A stretch of DNA of 64,000 bases from Zopfochytrium polystomum (Eukaryota > Chytridiomycota > Chytridiomycetes > Chytridiales > Chytridiaceae): the NCBI GenBank assembly GCA_025765615.1, contig JAIVFJ010000243.1:1-64000 (forward strand), in the 5' to 3' direction. The stretch's first letter is position 1. The number at the start of each line of letters is the position of its first letter. The position numbers were made by a program, and so were the translations under genes. Shown in pieces: positions 54,174 through 64,000 of this stretch. The notes beneath the pieces were generated by a model. That model saw only the letters and a program-made list of their open reading frames with translations, searched no databases and was not told where the DNA came from.

Positions 54174-55667
54174 ATGCCCAAACCTTTCAAGAACCCGGTT
54201 CCCTTGCGCAGCGCCCCCGTCAAGCCCCAACCCGCCGCCCCCAACACGCGATCCTCGCCGCCACCATCAAAACCGGCCCCGCCACCGCCCGCCACCGCCG
54301 CTCCGCCCGTCGCAGAGAACCCGCCGCCGCCGAAAGCCGGCTGGGGCGGAACGACACGCGTCGGCGGCGTCAAACGCGTGCCGGGAACCGCGAGCTTTGC
54401 AGCGTCGTCCGCGGCGGCGGCGACGGCCCAGGCGCGACGAACATGGTTCCTGCTGTCGTGCCTCGGTTGGCTGATTTTGTTTGTCGTCGCGCTTGTCGCG
54501 CTCGTCGAGGTACAAAAAAAAAGATGGCCCCTAGCCACCAAAAGCCGTGCTCTGAAAAATCCCCCTCGTTCCGCGATCTCACGTCCTCCAACCCCTCCTC
54601 ACCAATTTACATACAAAAAAAAAAAAAAAAAAAAAAAAATTAACCTGCACAGCTCCTCGCCCGCGTCCGCAACCGCGGCCACCTCTACCTCGCTGCCTCC
54701 TTCCTCGCATACTGGACTTACCTTGACTTCGACCCGCTCCTCCGTTTCTTTGACGTCGACCCCCTCACCGGCGAGTTCCTGTCGGCAACCACCAACGACG
54801 ATGACGACCGCGACGGCGCCGCCGTCGCAGGTCGCGCGCGGCAGGTGCGGCCGGCGGCGTGGGTGCTGGTCGCGTTGGCGGAGCGGAGGGCGGTGAGGGC
54901 GGAGACTTTGAGGGAAAAAGCGGCGGCGAGGAGGTGGGCAGCGGGGTCGACTTTGGTCCGGTCGCCGGTCGGATCGGAGGGGAGCGAGGAGACGCGGGTC
55001 GGGTCTCCCGGCGCATTCAGTGATGGTTTTGGCGACGCGTCAAAAGACAAATGGAACAGCCCGGGGGTGATGGGTGCAGCGTGGCGCGTCGCGGACTCGC
55101 TACGCTCGTCCGTGTCGGGAGGCGCCGCGAGCGCTTCGGCGGTGCGGCAAGACTACGAGATGCCGCGTGGATTCGGCAGTCAATCGCAGAATGACGGTGG
55201 ATTGCGCCCGCGACGTGGGTCTCTGGTGACGGGGAGGGAAGGCACGAGGTCGTCGCAGGACAACTTGACGAGGAGGGTCTCTTTTTCCGAGGGCCTGAAC
55301 GATGTGGAGGGCCCCCGAGGATCGCGTGGATCGAGGTAATTTTTTTCAGTCAAGAAACGCTTTGAGCTATATTGAAGAAATCTCTTGCGAAAATTATTTT
55401 GCAGCAGCTCGCGTGGTACTGCGAATTCAACGTCGTCAAAAACGGGGACTTCCGCGTGGGATCTTGCCGAATCCTTTCTGGCAACGTTTACGGGATCTTC
55501 CTCTGACCAGCGACCCTTCGACCAAACACTCGAGTCTTCAGAGACTCATTCCCGCTGGAGCAAGGTTGGAGGGATGAGAGGGATGCGTCGAATGGGTTGT
55601 CGTCCATGTCGTCGCCGTCTGGGAGATCGGACTCGGGAATGTCGCCGTGATCCCATTGCGGGATGAA
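54174..55667 (+). CDS. unrecognised membrane protein, Pro-rich N-terminus and two TM helices
   Basis: Exon 1 from ATG 54174 encodes a Pro/Ala-rich cytoplasmic segment (MPKPFKNPVPLRSAPVKPQP) and a TM helix (FLLSCLGWLILFVVALVALV). A GTACAA donor and an acceptor CCTGCACAG (near 54651) lead to a second helix region, LYLAASFLAYWTYLDFDPLL. It is followed by a long hydrophilic tail with DDDDRDG, an Arg/Glu helix (ALAERRAVRAETLREKAAAR) and Ser/Gly-rich, phosphorylatable sequence (RRVSFSEGLNDVEG). A third exon after a GTAATT intron (from about 55405) continues SSRGTANSTSSKTGTSAWDL. Its 3' end overlaps the tail of the convergent deaminase gene, so the true stop is uncertain. No family is recognised. 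The two closely spaced helices with cytoplasmic tails suggest a membrane-anchored scaffold, which is speculation. Confidence 0.55.
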
Positions 55668-56270
55668 GAGCGTCATTGCTAAAAAGAAGGTCAACCTTCT
55701 TTAGACCAAGCAGACGTTCATCAACGTTCAGTTAAGATACCTATCCGATTTTTAATAATCAGTCTCAGTACCGATTTTCTGTTCTCCTCAGCCCTCTCGG
55801 CCTCCCTCGCCGCCCACCCGGGATCCCTATCAATCGATGCTGCCGCGACCTCGGGGGGCACCGCCATCTCCCACTGTGCGGCGGGGAAGCAGTAGATCTT
55901 GCGGATCCCTGCCTGGACGATGAGCTCAACGCACTCGCTGCACGGGAACCGCGACACATAGATATCGCAGCCCTGCACTCCGCAGGGGGCACAGAGGATG
56001 GTGCGAACGACGGCGTGGGACTCGACCGCGGGCTCAAGGGAGACGACGCGGTCGCGCGCGTCGACGAGAACGGCGCCGGTCGGGAGAGCGAGGGAGGGGC
56101 GATAGTTCGGCGGGTTTGGAAGGGACAGGTAGGCGAAGATGGTGGGGACACGCGGGGTAGCGCTCCATCCAGAGCGCGAAGAGCATGAATAGGTCAGATC
56201 TTTGGATGCGCTTGGACGAGTTGCATTGGATCAGGTGGTGCGCGTCGTCGGTGGCGAGGACCGGGTGCAT
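55488..56270 (-). CDS. cytidine/dCMP deaminase domain protein (CDADC1-like), frame step in 5' part
   Basis: From ATG 56270: MHPVLATDDAHHLIQCNSSK then RIQRSDLFMLFALWMERYP, matching the N-terminal region of CDADC1-type proteins. The frame then has to step by one base at about 56160 to continue VPTIFAYLSLP, GAVLVDARDRVVSLEPAVES (His-Ala-Val zinc ligand region ESHAVVRTIL), CDIYVSRFPCSECVELIVQA (PCxxC zinc motif) and GIRKIYCFP. After an intron at about 55745-55685 the last exon reads AMTLFIPQWDHGDIPESD to TGA at 55488. The Glu proton shuttle expected in HAE is Val here (HAVV) by my reading. That would make the domain catalytically inactive unless the alignment is off. The second deaminase domain of vertebrate CDADC1 is not seen. 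Confidence 0.65.
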
Positions 56271-56611
56271 CACGAACGGCGGACGACGGATGATCAGGTG
56301 TCACGTTTTCGGAGGTCGACTTGTCTATCTTATCTTGTTAGCTCACGCATGCCTGAAACCCCAACCACTAATTAGTTTGGCGACAACGACTCGTTGTGGA
56401 CGCCTCATGCCACGACGAAATGCGTATTTGGACATCCCAGGGCTAGTCTTCACCTCGCATTACTTCGCTGGCCTCTATGTCGGTTAAATTCTTGACAAAC
56501 TACAAAGAGCGTGACAACCTCAACTATTCTCCCTTCACGAAACTATAAGGCGACTACAGCATACTCTCAAACGACGGGACCGCGAAACGGCCTCGACACG
56601 CCAGGATCACC
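56271..56611. other. intergenic between divergent genes
   Basis: No gene is recognised; likely promoters of the deaminase (minus) and CAP-lectin (plus) genes. An upstream exon of the deaminase may lie here. Confidence 0.45.
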
Positions 56612-58445
56612 ATGTTCCTTATAGCGTGCCTACGATCAAGTCTCCTCGCCGCGTTATGGTCCACGATCTTTGCTCGCAATTTGGTGTCAGCACAATTGGT
56701 GACGACGCCGTGCTCTATGCTGGTTCAGGTAAAAGTGCCATACTTAATTAATGGCGTGTTGAGTCTAGATCGATCGCAGGTCAACAAGTACAGACAGTCT
56801 GTTGGATCTCCGCCGCTTACGGTATGTGTCCTGCAGTAATCACACTCCGCGTGGAAACGATTGTGACATCGACGTTAAGCTCGACAGAAGACTAGTTGCA
56901 GCAGCACAAGCGCACTCTGAGGATATGTCTTCGAAGAATGTGATGATGCACGACTCGACGGACGGCACGTTCTGGGGTACCCGCGTCGCGTCATACTTTT
57001 TGTTCTGGTCGTTCTTGGCAGAAAGTACTGCAAAGCGTGGACCCAAAATGACTCGCTGATCAGCCCGTTTCTTTTCTCGCCAGATGTTGCTATGTGGTGC
57101 TACAATGAGTCAATCATCATGGACGTGCGTAAGAAGTGATCTTACTTTGAAGAGCCATCCTCAACTTGTAATCCGCATGAAAATTTAGGCATGGATCGCC
57201 TCACCAGAACATGAGCAAAACCTTCGCGATACGCGAGCGAAGCTCCTCGGCTCCGGATTCATGAACGGCTTTTGGACACAAGACTTTGGCACCGCAACCA
57301 GCAGCGACACGCCCTTCCCGATCGACTGCACGAAAGAGTCCGGTTACGCCTGGCCGCAGCCAGTGACGGCCGGAAGCACTTTCGTTGGGCAGCTCAGGAC
57401 GGCTGAGCAGCTCTGCCTTGATTCGGCGGCGGGGCTCGGCGGCACGCTGAAGGCGAACACGTGCAACAAAGGAACCGTGTCGCAGTCGTGGACGCTTAAG
57501 CCAAAGGGGGCTGGGTTTATCGCACAGGTGACGGGAACGAATCTGTGCATGGATGTGTTTGGTATGAGCAAGCAGAACGGTTCGGCAGTCGGGGCAAGTA
57601 TTTGAATTTCTTGTAGTGAGCGACGCACTCATCATCACCGCGAAAAATCTAGATTTGGTCTTGTACTGGAAACCCGAACCAGCAGTTCATGCAGAACGAC
57701 AAAGGCTCCTTCGTTGCGTACCACAGCGGTCTCTGCGTGGAGCTCCCCGTTGCGGGTATCGTGCATCCGTCGGGAACGGCAGTCGGTCAATGGTAGTTTT
57801 CGGTTTCAATCCATTATTCAGTCTCTGATAGTGTCTGTGCTCCAAACCGCAGGAAATGCAACGGCGGCCGGAACCAAGCCATCAGCCCGGTCGATCCCGT
57901 TGCGGGCTCAGTCAAACAGCCTTACGGCTTTGTCGGGACCGTTCAAACCACCGACGGTCTTTGCGTCGACTCTGCCAACGGCCTTGGTGGTATGCTCATG
58001 GCAAACAAGTGCACAGGCAGCAGCACCCAGAAATGGACGCTGAAGCAGGTCGGATCGTACTTTACGCTTCAAAGCGCTGGCGGTTCGGCTTGCGTGGACG
58101 TCTTTTCCAACAGCGTTCTCAGCGGTGCCAAAGTCGGGGTGAGTCGAAGTCTCGGCTGATGTTGAGGTTACGAAACTCACCATGCGGCGAACTTCGGACC
58201 TTTCAGTTGTGGAATTGTACCGCTGGGCTGAACCAGCAGTGGGTCTTTAGCTCGACCGCTGGTTTGATCAATCTGAATAGTGGCAAGTGCTTGGACTTGC
58301 CAGGCACTTCGCCGCGACTTTCTGGGACTGCGTTTTTCCAACAGTTGAGTAATTTTTTGTCACGATCTCCTCGACACAGCAACTGACTGGAACGATTTGA
58401 AGGACCTGCAACGGAGGATCGAGCCAGGCGCTGAAACTTGTATAA
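56612..58445 (+). CDS. secreted CAP/SCP-domain protein fused to ricin-B-type beta-trefoil lectin
   Basis: Exon 1 (56612-56728) is a signal peptide (MFLIACLRSSLLAALWSTIF). CAP domain: VNKYRQSVGSPPLT, LDRRLVAAAQAHSEDMSSKN, MMHDSTDGTFW (motif His), VAMWCYNESIIMD, WIASPEHEQNLRDTRAKLLG and GFWTQDFGTA. This is followed by two to three QxW-type beta-trefoil units: QLRTAEQLCLDSAAGLGGTL ... SQSWTLKPKG, TTDGLCVDSANGLGGMLMAN ... STQKWTLKQVG, and LNQQWVFSSTAGLINLNSGK with CLDLPG. The last exon, TCNGGSSQALKLV, ends at TAA 58443-58445. The ricin-B fold binds galactose-type sugars; no ribosome-inactivating A-chain is present, so it is a lectin and not a toxin by sequence. Between PPLT and the SNHTPRGNDCD exon the frame moves by one base across an apparent 15-nt 'intron' that is too short to splice; an indel or an alternative donor (GTCTGT at about 56797) could explain it. 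Probably extracellular or wall-associated. Confidence 0.82.
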
Positions 58446-59099
58446 CCTCAGTCATGCATTCTACAATAATGAGGCATGCATTATTATAGAATCATCAGTG
58501 ATCTGTAAAATCATTCTATCAATATAAGTTTTTTCCAGAAAGAACACAAGCCAACCAAAAGACGACTTGTCCAAAGGCGCTATGGGAAGAAATTGCCGTG
58601 CACGATGCCGCGTGAGGCGCGGCGGCTTTGGGGATCATCGGCACTGTTTGGGGTCTCAGAGGCGATTGAAATTGGGCCGTTATTGGCAGTTATGGAGTGA
58701 CTGATATGAACACGGACACATCCCGCCTGCTGCTGCTGCTGCTGCTCTGCTGTGTGCCGGCAGCAGCCCCCGACCCCGATGTCGCGATGGCTCGGTCCTT
58801 TTATTATTCCACGCAGCCAGAAGCTGCGTGACGGGAAGAGTGAAATGCCACGCAGGTATGGCAGGGAGCCAAGAACCTTGACAGAACCAAGCGTGTCTCC
58901 ACGCACAGGCCACCCTAGCCGTTAACACTACCAGGAAACAAACAACAAGAAGAGAAGCAACAACAACCAAGGAAAGAGAAAAGAAGAGAATAAGGTGGGC
59001 CAAGGCCCTGCGGACAGTCCAGTGGACAGCGGAGAGGGTGGTGAGCGGAGGCAAATGGGAAATGGCAACACCGCGGAAAATGTGAGCAGGGAGGAGATC
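58446..59099. other. intergenic / 3' region of the LINE remnant
   Basis: Contains a (CTG)n run (58728-58745) inside a short Leu-rich frame beginning near 58706, and a purine-rich stretch (58930-58990) that may be the LINE 3' untranslated region. No gene is supported. Confidence 0.4.
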
Positions 59100-61761
59100 C
59101 TCAGGGAACGTCAGGGGGTTCAGGATTGGATAACGCAGAAGTGCTTGTCGTGGAGGAGGCTGGGGAATCACAACAGTGCAGCGAATCCATAGGGTGCCGA
59201 GGGCCGGGCGGAGTAACCCGAGGTAGTGTTGTGGCCAGGCTAGGATGCCCTTGCGTGAGAGGAGCCAGTCCGGAGGGCAATTGTTGTTGGAATGAAAGCG
59301 ACCGCATGTGTTGCATTGAGTGGGGTGGGGGAACGGGGTGGACGCTGGTGGCGCTTGTCAGAAGGCGAGATGCCGTGGTCGCAGTCCCAGAGAATGGTCT
59401 CTTCGCAGTGAGGGCGCCAGATGAGCCAGTGGACGTCAAGCAGAAAGTCATGAAAAATGCACACTAGGGCAGAAACACATCAGCGGCGGGGAAAGACTCA
59501 TGGTGGTAGAGAGTGTCGTAAAAGGACTGAGGAATAATGCCACGAAGAAGGGTGAGGAAGTTGAGAGGTGCGTTGGCAGAGGAGGAAAATTCCGGGAGAG
59601 CGAGCCAAAAGGGGGCGGTCAGGTGAGGGGTGGGTGGTCGGTCACTGGAAGGGGAGCAAGCTGCTAAAGCAGAGGCAAGAGAGTTTTTAACAGCAAGGAG
59701 GGCGTCTAGAGCAACAGGGCAAAGGAAAATGTGGGAGAAGTTCTCTGTGTGAGTTGAACAACGGCGGCAAAACCCATCAGGGTAAACGTTTGGGTACCAA
59801 AGTGAAGTCGAGATTGGGTGGGGAGGGATTCCGTAAAGAGTTGGAGGCGGAATTTGCGACGATGAGAAGCAGGAAGCGTGTCAAACAAGGAAGAAGGGCG
59901 AATGCCAGAGTGAAGGACAAGGAGCGTGGATTCCCACTGAACAGAAGCAAAAGAGTCACGAAAAGGAGAAGTAAAGGAGTAATTGGAGAGGCTGCTGTGA
60001 AGTGTGTGCCTATGGAGGCGTCGGAGTTGGCGACAAAGGTGTCCTAGGACTGCTGTGTTGCTGATAAAGGCAGTGGCAGGTAGAAGTGTTTGCGAGGTAA
60101 ACGGAATGTCAATGGGTGGTGTGGTGGCGTTTAGATGGGAAGCGAGGTTGGTCAGCTGCTTCGTTGCCAGCGGAACCGGAGTGTCCACAAATCCAGACGA
60201 CTGACAGGGGGGGCTGATGCGAGTGGAGAGGACCTGCCCAACGAGGGCCCACAGGGAGGCCAGGGGAGAGCGGAGAAGGGAGGGGAAGGAAACGGAAAGG
60301 GGATCAATGCGAGGAGGAGGGAGGGGCCAAGGGTGGCAAGGGAAAAGGAGGGATGGAGTTGGTGGGGTGGGAGAAGAGTTGGTTATAGGTAGTGACGACG
60401 GAGCTGTTGTCAAGTTGAATGGTGGGGGGGGGTTGGAAGATGACAGGTAGAAATCAAGGCAGAGAGGAGACCAACAAGCTCAGCAGTGGCAGAGGAAGAA
60501 GCGATGGGGGGAAGGGCAATGGCAAAGGAGAAGGGGGTTCCAAGGAAACAACAGCAGCGGCCATGAAGCCAGTATCACGAAGGGACCCGTCGGTATCAAG
60601 CATGAGGGAAAGGGGGGGAATTTGAGGAGCAAAGGTCGGGATAGGGCTTGCACAGGGAGAAGGAAGTATTGGAATTGGATAGAGGGGGTAATTGAAAGGG
60701 TTGGAAAGGCGGCGGCGGGGGATTGACGTGAACGGAGGGTGGGGAGGGTCTCAAAGTGGGGAAGAAGAGAAGTGTAAAGGTTACAGAGTCTGCGTTTGGC
60801 CCTGCTGCAGCCTCGGAATGCTTTGGGTCTGAACGAGGTGGTAAGGAGTTGTTCAAAAAAAATGTGAGAGCGCTGAAGGTCAGGAAGGAGTTGAAGACGA
60901 GTGGGCCAAGGTATATCTGAGATGGGGTGAGCGTGAACCCAAAAAAGGGGAGGATGAGAGGAAGTAATAGAGAAATTGTTAGCAAATAAGAGGGGGATAA
61001 GAGATGCGGTGAAGTGTTTAGGGGTGGAGGGGAGGGGAAAAGGATGTGTAAAGAGAGGAGTAGCCTGACAAAATGTCACTTGGAGGCGTTGGTAAAGAAT
61101 ACGGGTGATGGAGCCAATCAAGGAAGGGTCGTTAAGACAGAGCTGTAAATCAACAAACATATCGGAACAATATTCAGTGTATAGGTTTGGAACATCGTAT
61201 AGGAGGTGATGATGTATAATGGAGGAGGGGAAGGAACAACAAAGGCCAACCAGTTTTTTGAAGGCTCAACGGAGACGAGCAGTTTCATTCAGAAGGAAAG
61301 TGCGAGGGAGGATAGCAGTTTTCCAAAGAAAGCGGATGCGAGGAAGTAAGACGTTACGAAGAATGTATGAAGCAAGTTTGTCCCCATCACCTTCCCCTGG
61401 ATGGATGAGGACATCAGAAATGGCAGCGGAGATCTGTTTTCGAGCAGAACTCGAACGACCATCAGCAGAGAAGAAATTCCCGAGGTGGCGGAAGGAAACA
61501 GAGTCAGGCTGGATGGGGATTGGGGTCTGACCCCACATGATCTGTCGAGGGCTGTTGGGTGGAAGGTTGGCGGCAGAAATGAAGATTTCGCAGGTGTTTG
61601 ACTCGATGCTGTTGTGGGACTGGTATTCGTGGAGGATGTCAGCCTGGTGTTGTAGATCAAGGTAAGAGCAAGAGAGGGTGTTGGTGTCGTCAACCAGGGC
61701 AAAGCCGGAAACAGAGACTGGTCAAGTGGGTGAGAGAAGGGGGGCAGGCATGGATGGGGGG
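59100..61761 (-). mobile_element. decayed non-LTR retrotransposon (LINE) with RT and RNase H, 5' part cut off
   Basis: Reading minus from 61761: the reverse-transcriptase catalytic motif appears as FALVDDTNTLSCSYLDLQHQ. It is followed by IMWGQTPIPIQPDSVSFRHL and GNFFSADGRS (typical LINE post-palm segment) and a long region rich in Pro/Leu/Ser. RNase H follows: MLDTDGSLRDTGFMAAAVVS (first Asp), AELVGLLSALIST (Glu), IQLDNSSVVTTYNQL (second Asp) and VWICGHSGSAGNEAADQ (His/Asp). A zinc-binding end follows: YPDGFCRRCSTHTENFSHIF, LCPVALDALLAV. Then comes a C-terminal segment, VHWLIWRPHCEETILWDCDH. The pieces lie in different frames, so several frameshifts have accumulated (for example after AADQ). 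The RT domain stops at 61761, where a chromovirus LTR begins, so the rest of the element is either displaced beyond the inserted copy or lost. RT-RNase H architecture fits Tad/I-type elements. Confidence 0.85.
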
Positions 61762-62069
61762 TGTTATGAATCACCCTCTGGAAACCTCTGGAACCTTCTA
61801 GAACATTCCTTCATGGAACCTTCTGGAACCTTCTGGAACCTTCTTTGCTTTCCTGACTTGTCTTGTTGTCATTGGTACCATTGGTATCATTGTATTACTA
61901 ATTGCTCTTTCTGGAACTTTCTTTGAGTCTTGACAAGGAACACTCTCAAAAGGTATAAAAGGGGGATGGGGGACCTGTCCCATCCCTCAAGTGAATTATT
62001 GTTTCCAATACAATCATCACTCCTCTCAGTTCCTTGTCTGCCTTGTCCTGTCCTGCCCTGTTCCTGACA
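61762..62069 (+). repeat. 5' LTR of the second chromovirus copy (308 bp)
   Basis: TGTTATG ... CTGACA. 45 bp shorter than the 353-bp LTR of the other copy because one period of the GAACCTTCT/AGAACATTCCTTCATG minisatellite is missing. TATAAAA at 61954-61960 and the RNA start sequence AAGTGAATTAT at 61989-61999 are kept, and ATAATTCACTT follows the LTR at 62072-62082. Confidence 0.95.
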
Positions 62070-62109
62070 TCATAATTCACTTCACCCTCTCCTACTACTC
62101 TCTGCCATC

Positions 62110-63006
62110 ATGTCTGACCCAAACAACACCTTCCCTGATGCAACTGCCTTCCAAGCCTTGATGGACCAATTACAAGCCCTTTCAAGACAGACACACCAAC
62201 TTCAAGAACAAGTCCTTCACCAGCAGCACCAGCTTCGACAACAACTTCACCAACAAGAACATCAAGCTCTTCCCCTGCCCCAAGCCAACCAAGCAAGAGA
62301 GCCCAAGGTTCCCAGCCCTGACAAGTTCACTGGGCTGGCCAAAGACCTTAGGAACTTTATGGCCACTGTGGAGAATGTCATCCTTCTCCAACCTTCAAGA
62401 TTTCCCAGTGAGCAAGTCAAGGTTCTTTTCACAAGCACCCTCCTGTCTGGTCAAGCTCAATCATGGTACTGGTCTCTCCCAAGCACACCCACCACCCTTC
62501 AAGAGCTCTGGGAAGGGCTGGAAGCTACCTTTGGTGACCCCTACGCATCTTGGACAGCAAGATCCAAGCTCAAGCATATCAAGCAAGGAAAGCAATCTTG
62601 TGTGGCCTACACCAACCAATTCAAGCAACTAGCCAGAGACTCTGGATACAATGATGCAGCTCTGATGGAGCTGTACCATGATGCTCTCCCAGTCTCTGCA
62701 CATCCCTGAGACCTTGGAAGAGTACATTCTCCTTGCCATCAAGATTGACAACAGACTCTACTCCAAGAGGCTGAAGCAAAGACACTAGGAACTACATCAA
62801 GACCTACCCCAGTCCCTCAAGCTCTTACAGTTCCTGAACCCATGCAAGTGGATGCAGTTGAGACACTTCCTAAGGGTCCTCTGAGCCAAGAGGAGAAAAC
62901 AAGGAGGGCCCAGCAGGGACTGTGTTTCTACTGTGGCTCCAAGGAGCACGCTGTCAAGGACTGCCCAAGGAAGAAGCACCCAAACTCCCAGGTCCAGGCT
63001 CACTGA
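62110..63006 (+). pseudogene. gag: chromovirus gag, second copy, frameshifted
   Basis: Begins intact at MSDPNNTFPDATAFQALMDQ and runs to ALMELYHD. A deletion of about 26 bp compared with the other copy (between GATG and CTCTCCCAG, at about 62683) then shifts the frame and leads to a stop at 62709. Near 62788 a further one-base difference (GACACTAGG versus GACAAGTAGG) shifts it again. The zinc knuckle (FYCGSKEHAVKDCPRK) survives downstream and the original stop is at 63004. Cannot make full-length Gag. Confidence 0.9.
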
Positions 63007-64000
63007 GGGGCAATTCCCTGGACCCTCCTCCAAGCTGCCCCTGTTTCATCACCACCACCAGCACCACAAACACCTCAGATTCCAAGCCCCACCAACTCAC
63101 CATGGATGTCAAGATTCAACTCTCACCCAAGTCAACCATCACAACCAAGGCCCTTATAGACTCTGGATCATCCTGCAACATCATTGATGCCACCCTTGCC
63201 AAGTCTTGTGCCATTCCCACCATCAAGAAATCCACACCCCTCAAGGTCCACTTTGCCAATCATGCTCTGTTCAAGGGGATCAGCCATGAAACAAAGTTAA
63301 ACCTCCACATTCAAGACTTTCCACCATCCATGGTCAATCTGGAAGTATTGGATCTTGGCTCACCCACATTCTCTGTCATCCTGGGATTACCATGGCTGCA
63401 AGCCCAGAACCCTGCCATTGATTGGGTCACTGGTCAAGTCCAACCTCCACCAATCGGAACAGTCACCCAAAACTCAAGTCAATCCCCCAAGTCTCATGCT
63501 CTCAAGCCCTTGATTCAAGATTCACAGCCAGCCAAGACTCAAGTTCCACAGTTCACAGTTCACAGTCAAGATTCAAGTAGAGCTCATAGAGCTCACAGTC
63601 ATGACCAAGACTCTAGTTCACAGAACCCACAGTCAAAGATTCAAGTACCACAGTTCACAGTCCACATTCAAGATTCAAGTTCCACAGCTCACAGTCTTTG
63701 CCAAGAACAGAACTCTCAGTCAAAGATTCAAGAATCACAGTTCCCAGTCAAGAATTCATGCCCCACTGCTGAAGAGCACAGGAACTTGGACCCATCAGAC
63801 CTTTTGCTGGCATCCAAGCTACCAAAAGAATATCTCCCTTATGCTGATGTGTTTTCCAAGACCAAGGCAGACCTGCTACCAGCTCAGAGGGCTTATGACT
63901 GTGAAATCCCACTCAAGGACGAAACTTGCAGCCCACCTTTCAAGCCACTGTACCACCTCTCTCCACCAGAAGCCAAGGCCCTCCAAGAATACATTGAAGA
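62925..64000 (+). CDS. pol: chromovirus Pol, second copy, 5' part (partial)
   Basis: In the pol frame no stop is seen from about 62925 to the window end. Includes the protease (ALIDSGSSCNIIDA) and the repetitive linker (PQFTVHIQDSSSTAHSL), up to the segment before RT (KPLYHLSPPEAKALQEYIE). A few substitutions distinguish it from the first copy (for example FKGISHE for FKEISHE). Whether RT and integrase are intact lies outside the window. Confidence 0.9.

Larger units (their letters stand above)
61762..64000 (+). mobile_element. second chromovirus copy, decayed, running off the window
   Basis: Plus-strand copy of the element at 33167-38471: LTR (61762-62069), gag with deletions, and the start of pol still open at the window edge. 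Inserted in the reverse transcriptase region of the LINE, giving a nested arrangement. Differs from the first copy at scattered positions and by a 45-bp shorter LTR. Confidence 0.95.

Noticed and set aside
56822..56836. 15-nt GTATGTGTCCTGCAG intron in the CAP-lectin gene
   Set aside because: Too short to splice, and its removal leads straight into TAA; a frame error or alternative donor is more likely.
58706..58833. Short Leu-rich frame (MNTDTSRLLLLLLLCC) resembling a signal peptide
   Set aside because: The hydrophobic run is a CTG triplet repeat and the frame ends after about 40 codons with no splice partner.

Overview
This is a eukaryotic, almost certainly fungal window, most likely from an early-diverging zoosporic (chytrid-type) fungus. 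Genes are dense and carry many short GT-AG introns. There is a DUF1769 protein (a fungus-typical family), a HID1 homologue, a TOCA/Bzz1-like F-BAR-SH3 protein, a self-priming Ty3 chromovirus and a RT-RNase H LINE. Microsatellites are frequent. The chytrid placement is inference; no rRNA or barcode is present.

Layout. 0.7-20.4 kb: a small Gln-rich secreted protein, GTP cyclohydrolase I, an F-box/beta-propeller gene, a small signal-peptide/TM protein, HID1, a tandem family of multi-pass membrane proteins (one broken copy and two intact genes), an F-BAR/HR1/SH3 protein and an F-box/WD40 protein. 21.7-31.5 kb: an accessory block in which a TIGR00027/LCM-like SAM methyltransferase family (two intact, two broken copies) alternates with an ankyrin-like family of about 30-residue WW/GLELKYS repeats (one intact, one rearranged, two broken copies). 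An unrelated His-rich methyltransferase lies among them. Further broken repeat copies lie at 45.3 and 46.2 kb. 33.2-38.5 kb: a complete, apparently young chromovirus with matching LTRs and a 5-bp target duplication. 39.8-58.4 kb: a dense, mostly metabolic block with DUF4436, enoyl-CoA hydratase, HSP20, a Lys/Ala-rich protein, a fatty-acid-hydroxylase-superfamily gene, DUF1769, acetyl-CoA acetyltransferase, a membrane protein, a CDADC1-like deaminase and a secreted CAP-ricin-B-lectin fusion. 59-61.8 kb: a decayed LINE interrupted by a second chromovirus copy that runs off the window.

The genes do not form one pathway. Enoyl-CoA hydratase and acetyl-CoA acetyltransferase are both acyl-CoA enzymes but are separated by other genes. 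HID1, F-BAR and DUF4436 point to membrane trafficking and membrane biology. The F-box genes point to SCF ubiquitin ligases.

Several otherwise conserved genes (fatty-acid hydroxylase, CDADC1-like deaminase, CAP-ricin, His-rich methyltransferase, HID1 exon 1/2) need single-base frame steps to be read through. This means either real decay or residual assembly indels. Exon ends given here were placed by eye from GT/AG sites, reading frame and family similarity.
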